From Macropodus opercularis (Eukaryota > Chordata > Actinopteri > Anabantiformes > Osphronemidae): DNA of 64,000 nt. Below the pieces are notes generated by a model that had not been told where the DNA came from, ran no database searches, and was given only the letters and a program-made list of their open reading frames with translations. The position numbers and the translations under genes are program-made. The DNA lies in the NCBI GenBank assembly GCA_030770545.1, contig CM061102.1, forward strand, positions 14,748,501 to 14,812,500, read 5' to 3'. Below are positions 49,431-59,593 of the stretch, one piece after another; within the stretch, counting starts at the first letter, position 1, and the number at the start of each line of letters is the position of its first letter.

Positions 49431-49636
49431 TGTTGGTGAGGTCGTATGCGTCCATCAGCAGCTTGTCTCGTGCAGAGGTGGGCATCAGTGCTGGGCTGCT
49501 CATCTGGAAGAAAGAGCTGTAAAGCTATAGTACGTGTGTTGCCAAGGAGCTGCTCAAATAAACATCTTGTGAAGAACACAAAGAAGAGGGAGAGAAAGGC
49601 TGCATTTGTGCTGCCAAGAGAAGTGGGCAGTGAGAG

Positions 49637-49674
<38 letters not shown>

Positions 49675-49960
49675 CAGAGGGAGGAAGGCAAGTGCCAAAC
49701 TGGTAGCTGACATCTGGGCTTGATTTAAAAGATTGGGGGAAAAACGCTCTCTGGAGCAGAGTTCGCTGAGGAGCTGCAGCCCACCTGGCAGCAAACGCCA
49801 GTGGTGAGGACGTTTTTGGAGGTTTACAAGGAAAAGAGCAGGATCATGTAGAAGCCAGACGTGTTTCTGATTACATACTTCACCAAAGGGGACTAACTGG
49901 AAAATATAAGGGATGAGGGACAGAGGTTGTTTGAAAGTCAATTAATGATCTTATTCCAGC
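49430..49960 (+). other. Candidate untranslated first exon of a downstream gene
   Basis: This stretch has more GC than its surroundings, is purine-rich, and ends in CCAGCAG|GTGAGT (boundary at about 49961), an excellent splice donor. No long plus-strand frame runs through it, and in-frame ATGs meet stops quickly, so it would be non-coding. It contains a (GT)n run at 49640-49672. No acceptor or TATA box is obvious. The minus-strand 138-codon frame here looks like a shadow. Confidence 0.25.
49640..49672. repeat. (GT)n microsatellite
   Basis: About 16 GT units. Confidence 0.95.
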
Positions 49961-50446
49961 AGGTGAGTTGAAAAAATTATTATAATTATTTATTATTATT
50001 ATTGTATAAAACATTTATTTTAGTTTTTATAATGTTTTTCTTTCTGAACACAGTGGGCAGATTAGATTGATAGAGAATTTTGATATTTCTTTCCTTTATG
50101 TACACAAACATTTTCTAAAATTAGTTGAAAATTATGTCTTGTAAATGTATTACCGGAAGGACGTAATGAGGCGGATGTGTGTGTTTGTTTTTCCTGTGTG
50201 GCTGAATGCTTTGTTGTGTTGCACAGTTTTGCTTTTGTGGAAAAGAGTCTGAGCCTGTGTGCCTACAACCTGCAAGGAGAAGCCCACCCACCCCAAAGAG
50301 GTACAGGGAAGCATCCATGCCAATTACCTCAGGGACAGGGACACTTGCAACACGGGGAAGGTATTAAGAAGAGCCAAACCAATAAACCACCTAGGATGTA
50401 CAGTAGGAGGAGCGCTGACCCAGTACTGCTGACCACAAGCCCGCAC

Positions 50447-50486
50447 GGCCCCTGGCCCCTGGCCCCTGGCAGGGCCCCTGGCCCCC
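50447..50486. repeat. Short GGCCCCT tandem repeat
   Basis: Four to five imperfect copies of GGCCCCT. It is strongly GC-rich in an AT-rich region and lies just after a candidate exon. Confidence 0.8.
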
Positions 50487-52843
50487 TGCAGCCATTACAC
50501 TACTACCATACTGCAACAAAGTAGAATCCATTCAGCAGTTCCCCAGAGAGACAGTGCCCAAGGCATTGGGTGAATGCGTGGGAATAATGCATTTAAAACT
50601 GAGGGGCATCAATGAGTGGGACTGCCTTTAAGTGCCACCCTCTTCCTTTTCCCCTATGAAGAGGATGCCCTTAGGTGGCTGTGTGTGAAATGATGTAGTG
50701 TTTAAGCAGATGAGGCAGATGTTTGATTCGTGGATGCTGTGATTTTTCACAGATATGTACTTTGCTGGTGAGGCTAACACAGTCTTCTCAACAGAGCAGA
50801 GGTGTTGTATTCCCCGTGTTCCGTCTTGTGATAATAACACCTCCTCTGTCTGCTCCTACTCAGCATTGATTAGATGTCACATTGGGCTAACACTTACTTC
50901 ACCTGTGAACAACATTTGTACTGCAGGCTCTCCACTGTATATGTGTGTACTCGGGCTGGTTGACGGAGGGGATGTGTGTAATTTGTAGTCTCTGAAGCCT
51001 ACATTTGCTCCCAATAAGATCTCAGTGGGTTTCGCTAGTTAAATGTTTATTTCAGGGTCACAGCCACCCATGACACAGATGGTTGTGCGCACACACATCG
51101 CGTTGTTTAATTTAAACGTGGAATTGTCACTTTATATTTTGTTTATTAATCAGCTTATTAATCATTCTTCCACGATGACTGCTACCTTTGCACAAATCCA
51201 ACACTTGTTTATTTGAATGGTGAAACTCTCACTCACTCGTCATTCAATTCAATTCAATTCAGTTCAATTCAATTTTATTCTATATAGCGCCAATTCACTT
51301 TTAACATCAATTATCTCAAGGCACTTTACAAGTAAAGTTTAAGACCTTCTACAACTAAACCCAACAAGTTCCACATAGAGCAAGCTTTTAATTGTAGCCA
51401 ATCAATAAACTGAAAAAAATTTATAACTTCTATAGAGGAAGAAACCTCCAGCAGAACCAGGCTCAATGTGGGCGGACATCTGCCTTGACCGGTTGGGGTG
51501 AAGGGATAGAGAAGAGAGCAACAGACACAGGCAGGATGGTTGGACCAGCAGCTGAACACTGGAGAACCACAGCTCTAAGTCTGACAACATCTATAGATGA
51601 GGACAGAGAGAGAGACACAGAAAGGGAAGCATAACTACGAGAGAAAAAGAGACAAAGTTAGTCACTTGTGGACATGGTTGCAGATTAGTGGATAGAATAA
51701 ATAGAAAAACAGAGGAGCTTAGTGTATGAAGGAGCTTCCCCAGCATCTAAGCATATAGCAGCTTAACTAGAGAGATGGTTCAGAGTGGCCAGAACCATCT
51801 CTAACTGTAAGCTTTGTAAAAAAAAGGAAGGAAGCCTAAAACTAGAGAGGGTGTCTGCTTCTTGAAAGTCAACTGGAAGCTGGTTCTATAGGAGAGGAGC
51901 TTGGTAGCTAAAGGCTCTGCCTCCCGTTCTACATTTAGAAACTCTAGGAACCACAAGTAGACCAGCGCTCTGAGAACCAAGCGTTCTGTTGGGAGCATAA
52001 AGAGCCATGAGGTCTTTGAGATAAGATGGAGCTTTATTATGAAGAGCTTTGTAAGTGAATTTTGAGTTCTATCCTAGATTTTACAGGAAGCCAATGCAGA
52101 GAAGCTAATGTAGGAGAAATGTGATCTCTCTTTCTAAGTCCAGTCAGACTTTGGCTGCAGCATTTTGAATTAACTTGGAGGCTTTTTAAAGAGTTATGTG
52201 GACATCCTATGAGTAGGGAATTACAGTTGTCCAGCCTAGAGGTAACAAATACATGGATTCATTTTTCAGCATCACTCTGTGAAAGGATGCTTTTAAGTAG
52301 TTTTAAGAAGTAGTCGGTTCTAGAGATTTCTTTAATGTATGATAAAGGAGAGATCTTAGTCAAAGATGGCACCAAAGTTCCTCTCAGAAGAACCTGAAGC
52401 TAACGTTATGTCATCCAGATTAATAATTATCTGATTCAGTAATGATTGCAGGTGGTCACATAGATTTTTTGCTACAATTTTTCAAGAATTTTAGAAATAA
52501 AGTTTTGACTACAGCAACCTTAAAAGCCTGTGGTACATAGCTTGTTAGTGTCTGAAAATTCAACCTGGATGAATGAGAATCTCCACAGACATAGCCTGTT
52601 AGCAGAGACTGATTGATTTGATTTAATATTGTCTTGGAGATTAATGAAAGAACTTAGAATCTAGTTGGGACTGTGTCTGAGAGACAAGTAGCTGATTAAG
52701 CAGAGTTAATTATTGAAGTTGGATCTGCAGATTGGTTTATGACACTTGTTAAAAGACTCAAGCAAGACTAAAGTGGCAGTATTGGTAGTAAGTCATTGCT
52801 GCTGAGATTTAAAGGGACACTAGGCTCAACACAGCTATGACTC

Positions 52844-53221
52844 TTAGTCAGCCTGGCTACAGTGCTGAAATTTGTTACAACGCCACTGTCTTTCTAGTTT
52901 CCGGGTCCTGTGCTTGAGACTGCAGATCTCTGAGTTATACCATGGAGCCAACCTCCTCTGATTCACTGGCTTCTTCTTCAGAGGAGCAACAGTGTCTAAA
53001 GTTGTAAACAGTGAAGCTGCAGCATCATCAACAAGACAATCTACCTGTTCATGATTAAGATGACAGCTCTCCTTTATGTAGCTACAAGGGAATGAGACAA
53101 AAGATGACGAAATCATCTCCTTAAATCTAATAACAGCATCATCAAATAAACATCTGCTGTAGTAAAACTTCTTTCCAACTGTTGAAAGGTCTTTTATGGT
53201 CAACTCAAAAGTTGGTAACAA
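52844..53221 (-). pseudogene. LINE inter-domain linker (EN-RT)
   Basis: The 125-codon frame includes DAVIRFKEM, LDTVAPLKKKPVNQRRLAPW and YNSEICSLKHRTRKLERQW. The 'APLK.K……APWYN.E…LK…R.LER.W' pattern is the usual linker just ahead of the reverse transcriptase in CR1/Rex1-type LINEs. The RT that should follow is not recognisable. Confidence 0.7.
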
Positions 53222-53316
53222 ATGATCAGATAATCAGGGATCAGGGTTTTGGGGGAGAACTATTAAATGATCAATCTCAACCCCATAAATTAGTACAAGA
53301 CTAACAGTATGATTAA

Positions 53317-53602
53317 CCCTTGTGCAGCCTTCGAGGGGTCAAAATGAAAAACAGGGGGCGCTCAAAGCTCAAAAACCACACAAGGGTTGGATAAAACAGC
53401 CGCGGACAGACGATAAATCACAACACGCTTTATCTAGATGAACGGTTGGATGAACTTGTTCATCAGTAGACTCACGCGTGTTCATTGCTAGGATGTAACA
53501 CCCACGAAGGCTGTTTTATCCAACCCTTGTGTGTGTTTTTGAGCTTTGGCGCCCCCTAGTTTACAGTGGGGTCGTTTTGACCCATTGAAGGCTGCATGGG
53601 GG
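53317..53602. mobile_element. piggyBac-type TTAA MITE, copy B (complete ends)
   Basis: It is flanked by TTAA on both sides (53313-53316 and 53603-53606). The left terminus is CCCTTGTGCAGCCTTC; the right, inverted, is CCCCCATGCAGCCTTC. Inside are GGGGGCGC / GCGCCCCC sub-terminal arms and the long palindromic core. It is 286 bp with no coding capacity. TTAA duplication and CCC-ends are the marks of piggyBac transposition. Confidence 0.85.
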
Positions 53603-53766
53603 TTAAGACAGTGAGTGGGTTCATTTAAACGCTGACTAAAAGTCCAGTAGTGAGTTAAATGCAGTGTTGAGACAGTTACTGTCAACAACTACATGTGTAC
53701 AATGTTAAGGTTGCCCACTACAATCACTTTATCTGTGCTAAGAACTAAGTCAGATAAAATTTAAAT

Positions 53767-54183
53767 TCAGTTAAGAACTCTGAATATGGAACAGGAGGAC
53801 AGTAGACAACACAGAACACAACAGTTTGTGTAACAATAGCTGAGAGTGAGGTTCTCAAAAGAATTATAGCTAGGTCTAGGAGTAATTAATAAATCTGAGT
53901 TATATGTTGCTGCTACTCCTCCACCTCTACCTGAACTTCTAGGAATATGATAGTTGATGAGACTAGTTGGAGTTGACACATTCTGACAAACATACTCATC
54001 CTGCTGCAGCCAGGTTTCAGTGAGACTAAAAAAATCTATGTGATGGTCACTGATCAAGTCATTTATTAACTGGGATTTAGAAGGGAGAGATCTTACATTT
54101 AATAGATCACATTTAATAATTGTATTGTTACTTTGTTGTGTAAGAGGAGCTGTCTTGATGTTTATTAAATTCCTGTGAATCAC
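53767..54183 (-). pseudogene. LINE apurinic-type endonuclease, N-terminal part
   Basis: The 138-codon frame has LLNVRSLPSK near residue 27, DFFSLTETWL with the catalytic Glu near residue 55, and PRSSGRGGGVAATY near residue 80. These are in the order of APE-type endonucleases of Jockey-superfamily LINEs. The reading ends early in a stop; the C-terminal catalytic residues are missing or out of frame. Confidence 0.75.
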
Positions 54184-54339
54184 TCCTCTTTTATTTATTT
54201 GTGATTTATATAATTTAGGTAGTCAGGGAGCAGACACAGTCTCAATGGGAGTGTTACGGCTATGAGGGGGTGGCAGCTGTAGAGAATCTGCAGAGAGGCG
54301 TGTAAGACTGCGACTCTGCGTCCTGGGCTCCACTCTGGG

Positions 54340-54740
54340 TTGTCACGGTTTAGGGTGTCTAATAAACTTGGCCATGTTACTAGAGAGCAGAGATGCTCCA
54401 TCCAAGGTGGTATGAACGCTGTCCCTTCTAATCAGCCTAAGTTTTCCCACAAACTGCACCCACATGCTGGACACCACCTAAACAGGCAGCAGTGAAGCGA
54501 TGACAAGTGGCTAAACATGTCATCACTGGTCATATTGCGGAGGGGCCAGAGAAAACCAATATTGTTTTTGCAAATGAACACACAGATTCAATGTTAGTTT
54601 TAGTGACTTCCGATTGGCGTAACCGGGAGTCATTAGCTCCTGCGTGTATTGCAATCTTACTGTATTGCACTGTATCATCGGAAGCATTTCATACTTATAA
54701 GGGTTCCACCGTTCCAGCTTGGATTTGGGGCAAAAGGCAC
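54340..54740 (-). pseudogene. LINE ORF1 esterase (SGNH-type) remnant
   Basis: A minus-strand frame reads [20 protein letters not shown] and then [15 protein letters not shown]. The GAND block corresponds to the G-x-N-D block of SGNH hydrolases found in ORF1 of CR1/L2-clade LINEs. Stops follow. The catalytic Ser block was not located. Confidence 0.55.
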
Positions 54741-54929
54741 AGAATGAAACACAAAAGTGGAGTGAATGAAACTCAGTGAGGCTGTTTGTTTGCTTCAGCT
54801 GGTTCAGCTGGTGCAAATATCAATTATTTTTTTGTAGCAAATTGAATTATATTACAATTATGTTCTGGTGCAATTTATTTATGTCATGAATAATTATTAT
54901 TACATTACTGAAGTTAAATCATAGTGAAG

Positions 54930-55180
54930 TGAGTGACATGGTGGTAAGAACATCCTTTTTCCTTTCTGTGGGAAGTTTACATGTTTTCCTCATGTCTGCA
55001 TCGGTTTTCTCTGGGTAATCCGGTTTCCTACAGTGCAATGATATGCTGTTAGGCTGATTGTCTAGAGGTGTGAGTGTGATAGTGAGTGATTTGTCTAATT
55101 GAGCTGTCTGTATATGTGACCCTGTGATGGGTCCACGATGTACCCTGTCTCTCACCCACATGTCAGCTAAGACACGTTAC
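54930..55180 (+). repeat. Decayed tRNA-derived SINE
   Basis: TTTCTGTGGGAAGTTTACATG, split as TTTCTGTGG and AAGTTTACATG, then CCGGTTTCCTACAGTGC, GTGACCCTGTGATGGG and TGTACCCTGTCTCTC follow the order of the SINE at 36.7 kb with many changes. Confidence 0.55.
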
Positions 55181-55531
55181 AGCACCTGCGTGTCCCCGGT
55201 ATGGATGAAGTGGTTACGAATATCAGTGAGTGGCGAACCGTGATGCGCCCTGAAGTTTTCTTAGCTGGCAGTCTGGCCTGTCCAGCCCCGATGTTAAGAC
55301 ATCACAGAGCCAAGGTCAAGATGTATTTAATTACCGGCAGAAAACAGCAGGGTGCCCAAAATCAGGTATATTGGACAATAACTTTTCTGTAGGAAACTAA
55401 TAAATGTGAGTAACGTTATCTGTAAATCTGTAAAAAGTGATTTCCCTACATCTGTAGTGTACAGTATGTCCTGTGGTTTATGGTAATGAAAACAGCAACA
55501 ACATAACAAAATTATATTACATGGTCCATAT

Positions 55532-55750
55532 CCATTCAATTCAGTTTATTAAGTTTATATAACGATAGGACCCGAACCTGAATTGAAAGCTGGTTCTACA
55601 AAGGAGAAGCTTCATACAGTGACTGAAGTCTCTGCCTCCCATTTCACATTAGAAAGGAAAGAAGGAAGTCAAAAAGTCTGAAGCCATCTGTTGGGAAGAT
55701 AAAAAATCTATGAAATGTTTAAGATATGATGGAGCTTAATCAAGAGCTTT
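55532..55750 (-). repeat. CR1/Rex1-like LINE 3' fragment
   Basis: CAATTCAGTTTATTAAG begins a stretch that matches parts of 51.24-52.05 kb: AAAGCTGGTTCTACA, GAAGCTT, CTCTGCCTCCCATT and ATGATGGAGCTT. It is internally deleted. Confidence 0.55.
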
Positions 55751-55759
55751 ATACTGTCA

Positions 55760-57000
55760 AATGAGAGAAACTATTTAAATGACAACTCTGCCCTCCCCAG
55801 GAGGAGAGGTGTCTTTTTTTGTGTGTGCTCATTTAAAGAAGGAAATACATTCACGCACCACAAAGAAGATTAAAGCTAAGAGTTTATTTTGTTTACCATG
55901 GACCTAGTGAGGAGGTTCTGAGGCGTTTTCTGTGTTTTCATGATTCTGTTAGACAGAGAAGACGCATTCCTTCGCTGTTTAAGAGAAATATAAGTGTTCT
56001 TATGCATTAAAGATTAAGAGGAGGTAAGGAGCAGGAGAAAACAACTAACATCCAGTAAACTCAACAACAAACTGACAAACGAGGTGTGTGATTGGAGTCC
56101 CTAAATACCTAATATGGGAAGCAGGTCTAAGTGACAGCAATACTAAACCAGACAGGAAACAGGAACACAAAGTGGCGTAACAGAGAGGAAGACACACATA
56201 GAGACTACACAAACATAAAGGTGCCTCCGAAGACTGAAACACCTAAACTGTAAACACGCCAAACTGTAACACCTAGTTCCTTTCAGCACAAATGTCATTC
56301 TTTGGTTTTGATAAGCGATATTCAATACAATATTCTTCCTCAGTTCTTCTTCTCTCAGCTATGGTACACTCAAAGTCCTGTGAGACAATCGAGCCCATCA
56401 AAAGACTACCTGCCATATAGTTCATTTGCTTGCCTCATTCAGAGAGAAAATGAGGAGAGTGGATAGAGAAATTAATTTTCCTCTTTAACAAGCGTCAAGG
56501 AAGAAGATATGACATATTTTACTCAATTTTGACATAAATTAGGTCGAAATACTGTGAGGATAGTGGGAGGATGGGATCACCTGGGAGTTAGAAAGTAGAC
56601 GGCAAGACATTTCTCCAGTGCTTAAATGTCCATCATGGGCCTCTAAGTGGGCGCTCTGCAACGTAAACATGAACATGTCTCATGTGAGCATGATTCTAAA
56701 CTTTGAAATAAACACTTATTAAATCCAATTAAATAGAGGGACAACAAACATGGGCAAATGCATGTTTTTAACAAGAATGTTGTATTTAGAGATATTTAAA
56801 AGATTTTAAATATTAAGGATAACACATGGTACAATAAACACACTCACCATTTAAACCCACTTCAAGTGATAAGAGCCTAGAATCAGAAGTATTATTATAG
56901 CATTTTTATAACTTTTTATTGGAGTGGATGGTTTGACTACTGTATACAACAAGATAACCAAGTCCATAATCCTGTGTCGTTTGGAGGTGCTTGGATTGAT
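55760..57000. other. Intergenic sequence without recognised features
   Basis: No supported gene or named repeat. Confidence 0.5.
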
Positions 57001-57004
57001 GATT

Positions 57005-58160
57005 ATTAATCCAGGTTTTCTGTTTGTCTTGTGCTGTCACGTTCTCCCTCTGTGCTCCTCCCCTTGCAATCAGTAGTTTCACCTGTGTTTAATATCCTGT
57101 TTGAGTTTGTATTTAGGCTACCCTCGTGTCTCTGTCCTTTGTCGGTCTGTCGCATGCATGGTGTGGTGTTCTGTGAGGTTGAGGCATTGTTCATTCCTTT
57201 TCATGTTAGTCTGTTCATGTCAACCCTGTCGTTTGTCCAGTCGTGTAGTGCTCATGTAAGAGCCTTTAGTTCAGTATTGCTGTGCTTGTGTAGGAACCTT
57301 TAGTTCAATCGTGTTGAGCTCGTGTAAGAGCCTCTAGTTCAGTCGTGTTGAGCCCATGTTTAAGTGTCACTAGTTCTGCCATGTTGGTTTGAGTTCCTCA
57401 CTTGGTGTTATTTGCTTGAATAAAAACCTCTGTTCAGTTTAAGTCTAGTCTGGGTCGTGCATTTGGGTCCACACCTCCTTCCACTCTCTAAAAAGCAGAC
57501 ACCAAGTCCAACACTTTGTAACAGTACAGACCGACCACACAGGACCCAGCCGACCCAGTTTTGTTTAGTTTGTGGGGATCGTGTTCGTTCGAGTATCTGT
57601 GTGCTTTAGTTTTCGTCAGTTTGTGCTTTGTGAACGTTGTTTGTTTTGGGAATTTGGTTTGTTTTGAACTGGGAGTATGCAGTTTCCTACAGTTTATCTG
57701 CCTCCGGGCCTCCCAAATGAACTCTTAGAGCTAATCAACCTGGCCACAAGTGACATTGATCTGCAGGCCCGACAGCAGGCCTGCAATGATAGTTTCTACC
57801 TGCTCTTAGACATTTCTCGGCCCCCTTCGCGCCGGCGCTCCAGGAGGAGAACGCTGGTGGCCGATAGGCGGGAGTGGAGGACTGAGGTCCTTGCTTCGCC
57901 CCCCGGTATCCTCTGGACGTGTTTCAGCGGTGGGATACCGCCCCCACGGGAAGTCCTCCTCAGCTCACCCTGGATTCACAGGGGGTGGTCATCCCGGCAT
58001 CTACTCCAGTGCCAGCTACCCGGAGTTTGGTTCCTGCCCACAGCACCAACTCCAGCTATCCCGAAGCCGGCACGCCGCTCATTACCGGCCGGAACCGTTA
58101 CGCCGTCCTTCTAAGGAATAGGACGCCATTAAGAGTCTGTAAATGTTTATAGAGAGCTAA
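57005..58160 (+). mobile_element. 5' LTR plus partial body of a related non-autonomous LTR element
   Basis: The LTR (about 57005-57523, ending TTTGTAACA) shares CTGTCACGTTCTCCCTCTGT and CACCTGTGTTTAAT with the 59.1-kb element, has TATTTAG at 57110-57116 and AATAAA before its end. Directly after it comes GTACAGACCGACC; ACAGACCGAC (57526-57535) is the exact complement of GTCGGTCTGT at 57141-57150, 31 bp after the TATA box. The body starts an open frame at 57677 whose LPNELLELINLATSDI resembles the start of the 59.6-kb ORF. A frameshift breaks it near 57890. No 3' LTR is present. Confidence 0.75.
57141..57150 (+). promoter_or_regulatory. Predicted RNA 5' end / self-primer sequence, 57-kb LTR
   Basis: GTCGGTCTGT lies where transcription should start relative to TATTTAG. 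It is fully complementary to ACAGACCGAC just downstream of the LTR (57526-57535). See the finding on self-priming. Confidence 0.6.
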
Positions 58161-58451
58161 TGTTTGGTGCCGTGTATGGATTGACTGCTATGAGGATTCC
58201 CACTGTGCAGGTAGTGCTTTCGTGTGGTGTGTGAAACTGCCCTCACATGCTAAACACAGACAAGTTAACCGTCTTGTTCTGTTGCTTTGTGGCGGACATT
58301 GTCTCACTCGTGATTCAAGAGTTACTGTAATTCTCACTCTGTTTCAGTGTACTGCCACTGAGCGCTGACTCACGAGGTTCCTTTTACTCAGAACACCCAC
58401 AGTAAGCTAACCGCTATCCTAGTCAACACACCGGGTCCTGAGGCCTCCATT

Positions 58452-58472
58452 GTCTCTCTCTCTCTCTCTCTC
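58452..58472. repeat. (CT)n microsatellite
   Basis: About ten CT units followed by a C run. Confidence 0.9.
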
Positions 58473-58632
58473 CCCCCCTCGCTTTTCCACACACGCGTGG
58501 ATTGATCACCCACCATTTTGTGCCAAACGTAGCCGCCATTTTGGCTCCCCCTCTCTCTTTCTCACACGGATTGATCATCCGCCATTTTGTGTCACACATA
58601 GCTCCGCCCTCGCGGTGACCCCTCCTTTTCTT

Positions 58633-58641
<9 letters not shown>

Positions 58642-58665
<24 letters not shown>
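58642..58665. repeat. (CA)n microsatellite
   Basis: About twelve CA units. Confidence 0.95.
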
Positions 58666-58667
<2 letters not shown>

Positions 58668-59105
58668 CATACACATAGACACACATCCACTTAGACACAC
58701 ACACACGTTAGAAAAGTAATCCTTTGGTTTGTTTCATTAATAACTAAGTTATGATGTACTTGTTGTCTTTAATAATTGTTGATCATAATCATCATTGTTT
58801 AGATAATAAAGTTGTCATAGTTTAATTAGTCGTTTCGCGCGTCACTGCTAAATTAACAAATATTATTTAATATTGGGTAATTAGTAATACATTTTATTGA
58901 GACTGTGCTTTATTTATGACTTGGTTGTTGGTGGTGCCCTGTTAATCATTCGATAGTTCGCTATCTAATCTTAATTAATTTATCAATGATAAATTTAACT
59001 AATAACCAAGATTGATAATATCAAAAGTATTATCAGAATTTTTGCTCCTTTGTCCCCCAACATAATTGGTGCCCAGTGTGAGGCCGTAATATCACAACAG
59101 CATTT

Positions 59106-59528
59106 TGTTACAATCCAGCCCTCAGAGCACTGAGGGTTCCAGGTTTTCTGTCTGTCTTGTGATGTCACGTTCTCCCTCTGTGCTCCTCCCCTGCAATTAG
59201 TGGTTACACCTGTGTTTAATTTCCTGTTTAGTTCTGTATTTAAGCCTGCCCTCTTGTTTCTGTCCTTGTCGGTCCGTTGTTGGTTATGTGATAGTTTTGC
59301 TGTCTGTCACGTGAGTCTTTTTGTTCTGTTATGAAGTCAAGTCATGTGAGTTTTTGTATTAGTCAGGTCTAGCCATGTATGTGTAGCTATATTCAGGTCA
59401 AGCCACGTTAAGTTCAAGCCAAGTCATGTCATGTTTTGTTTTGTAATAAAGACCACTTGATTCAGTTACATCACGTCTGAGTTCTGCGATTGGGTCCTAA
59501 CCTCTACCACACCAGCCTATTCGTAACA
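59106..59528 (+). repeat. 5' LTR
   Basis: TG…CA ends. TATTTAA box at 59237-59243, predicted transcript start near 59267-59271, and AATAAAG about 90 bp before the 3' end. Near-identical to 61843-62275. Confidence 0.92.
59271..59278 (+). promoter_or_regulatory. Predicted RNA 5' end / self-primer sequence, 59-kb LTR
   Basis: GGTCCGTT lies 34 bp after the start of the TATTTAA box. It is the exact complement of AACGGACC at 59530-59537. Confidence 0.6.
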
Positions 59529-59529
59529 G

Positions 59530-59537
59530 AACGGACC
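59530..59537 (+). other. Putative primer-binding site (self-priming)
   Basis: AACGGACC starts two bases after the LTR end, the normal place for a primer-binding site. It lacks the TGG expected for a tRNA primer but pairs with the predicted RNA 5' end (GGTCCGTT). Confidence 0.6.
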
Positions 59538-59593
59538 CACCAAACAGGACCCAGCGGACTCAGTTTTTTTTTTCTTCAGTCTTTTGTTCAGGA

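Larger units (their letters stand above)
51240..54740 (-). mobile_element. CR1/Rex1-like LINE remnant, minus strand
   Basis: Read 5' to 3' on the minus strand: an ORF1 esterase scrap (about 54740-54340), an endonuclease (54183-53767), a TTAA MITE insertion (53317-53602), the linker before the reverse transcriptase (53221-52844), a decayed region with no recognisable RT catalytic core, and a 3' UTR ending in CAATT repeats at 51241-51275. The plus-strand phrases CCTCCAGCAGAACCAGGCTC and GACCGGTTGGGGTGA are typical antisense 3' sequence of this fish family. The family name is tentative. Confidence 0.75.
58161..59062 (+). mobile_element. Probable LTR of a different, older element, with tRNA-Met primer site
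   Basis: The ~902-bp segment starts TGTTTGG and ends CCCCCAACA (TG…CA, with short inverted ends). It has (CT)n and (CA)n runs, and AATAAAG near 58803. Four bases after its end is TGGTGCCCAGTGTGAGG (59067-59083). This agrees with 16 of 17 bases of the complement of an elongator tRNA-Met 3' end, as I recall that tRNA. The internal region is cut off almost at once by the insertion at 59106. The left boundary is my inference. Confidence 0.45.

Noticed and set aside
49525..49941. 138-codon minus-strand frame
   Set aside because: It includes the translated (GT)n run and has no recognisable domain. The plus-strand splice donor at 49960 makes a plus-strand non-coding exon at least as likely.
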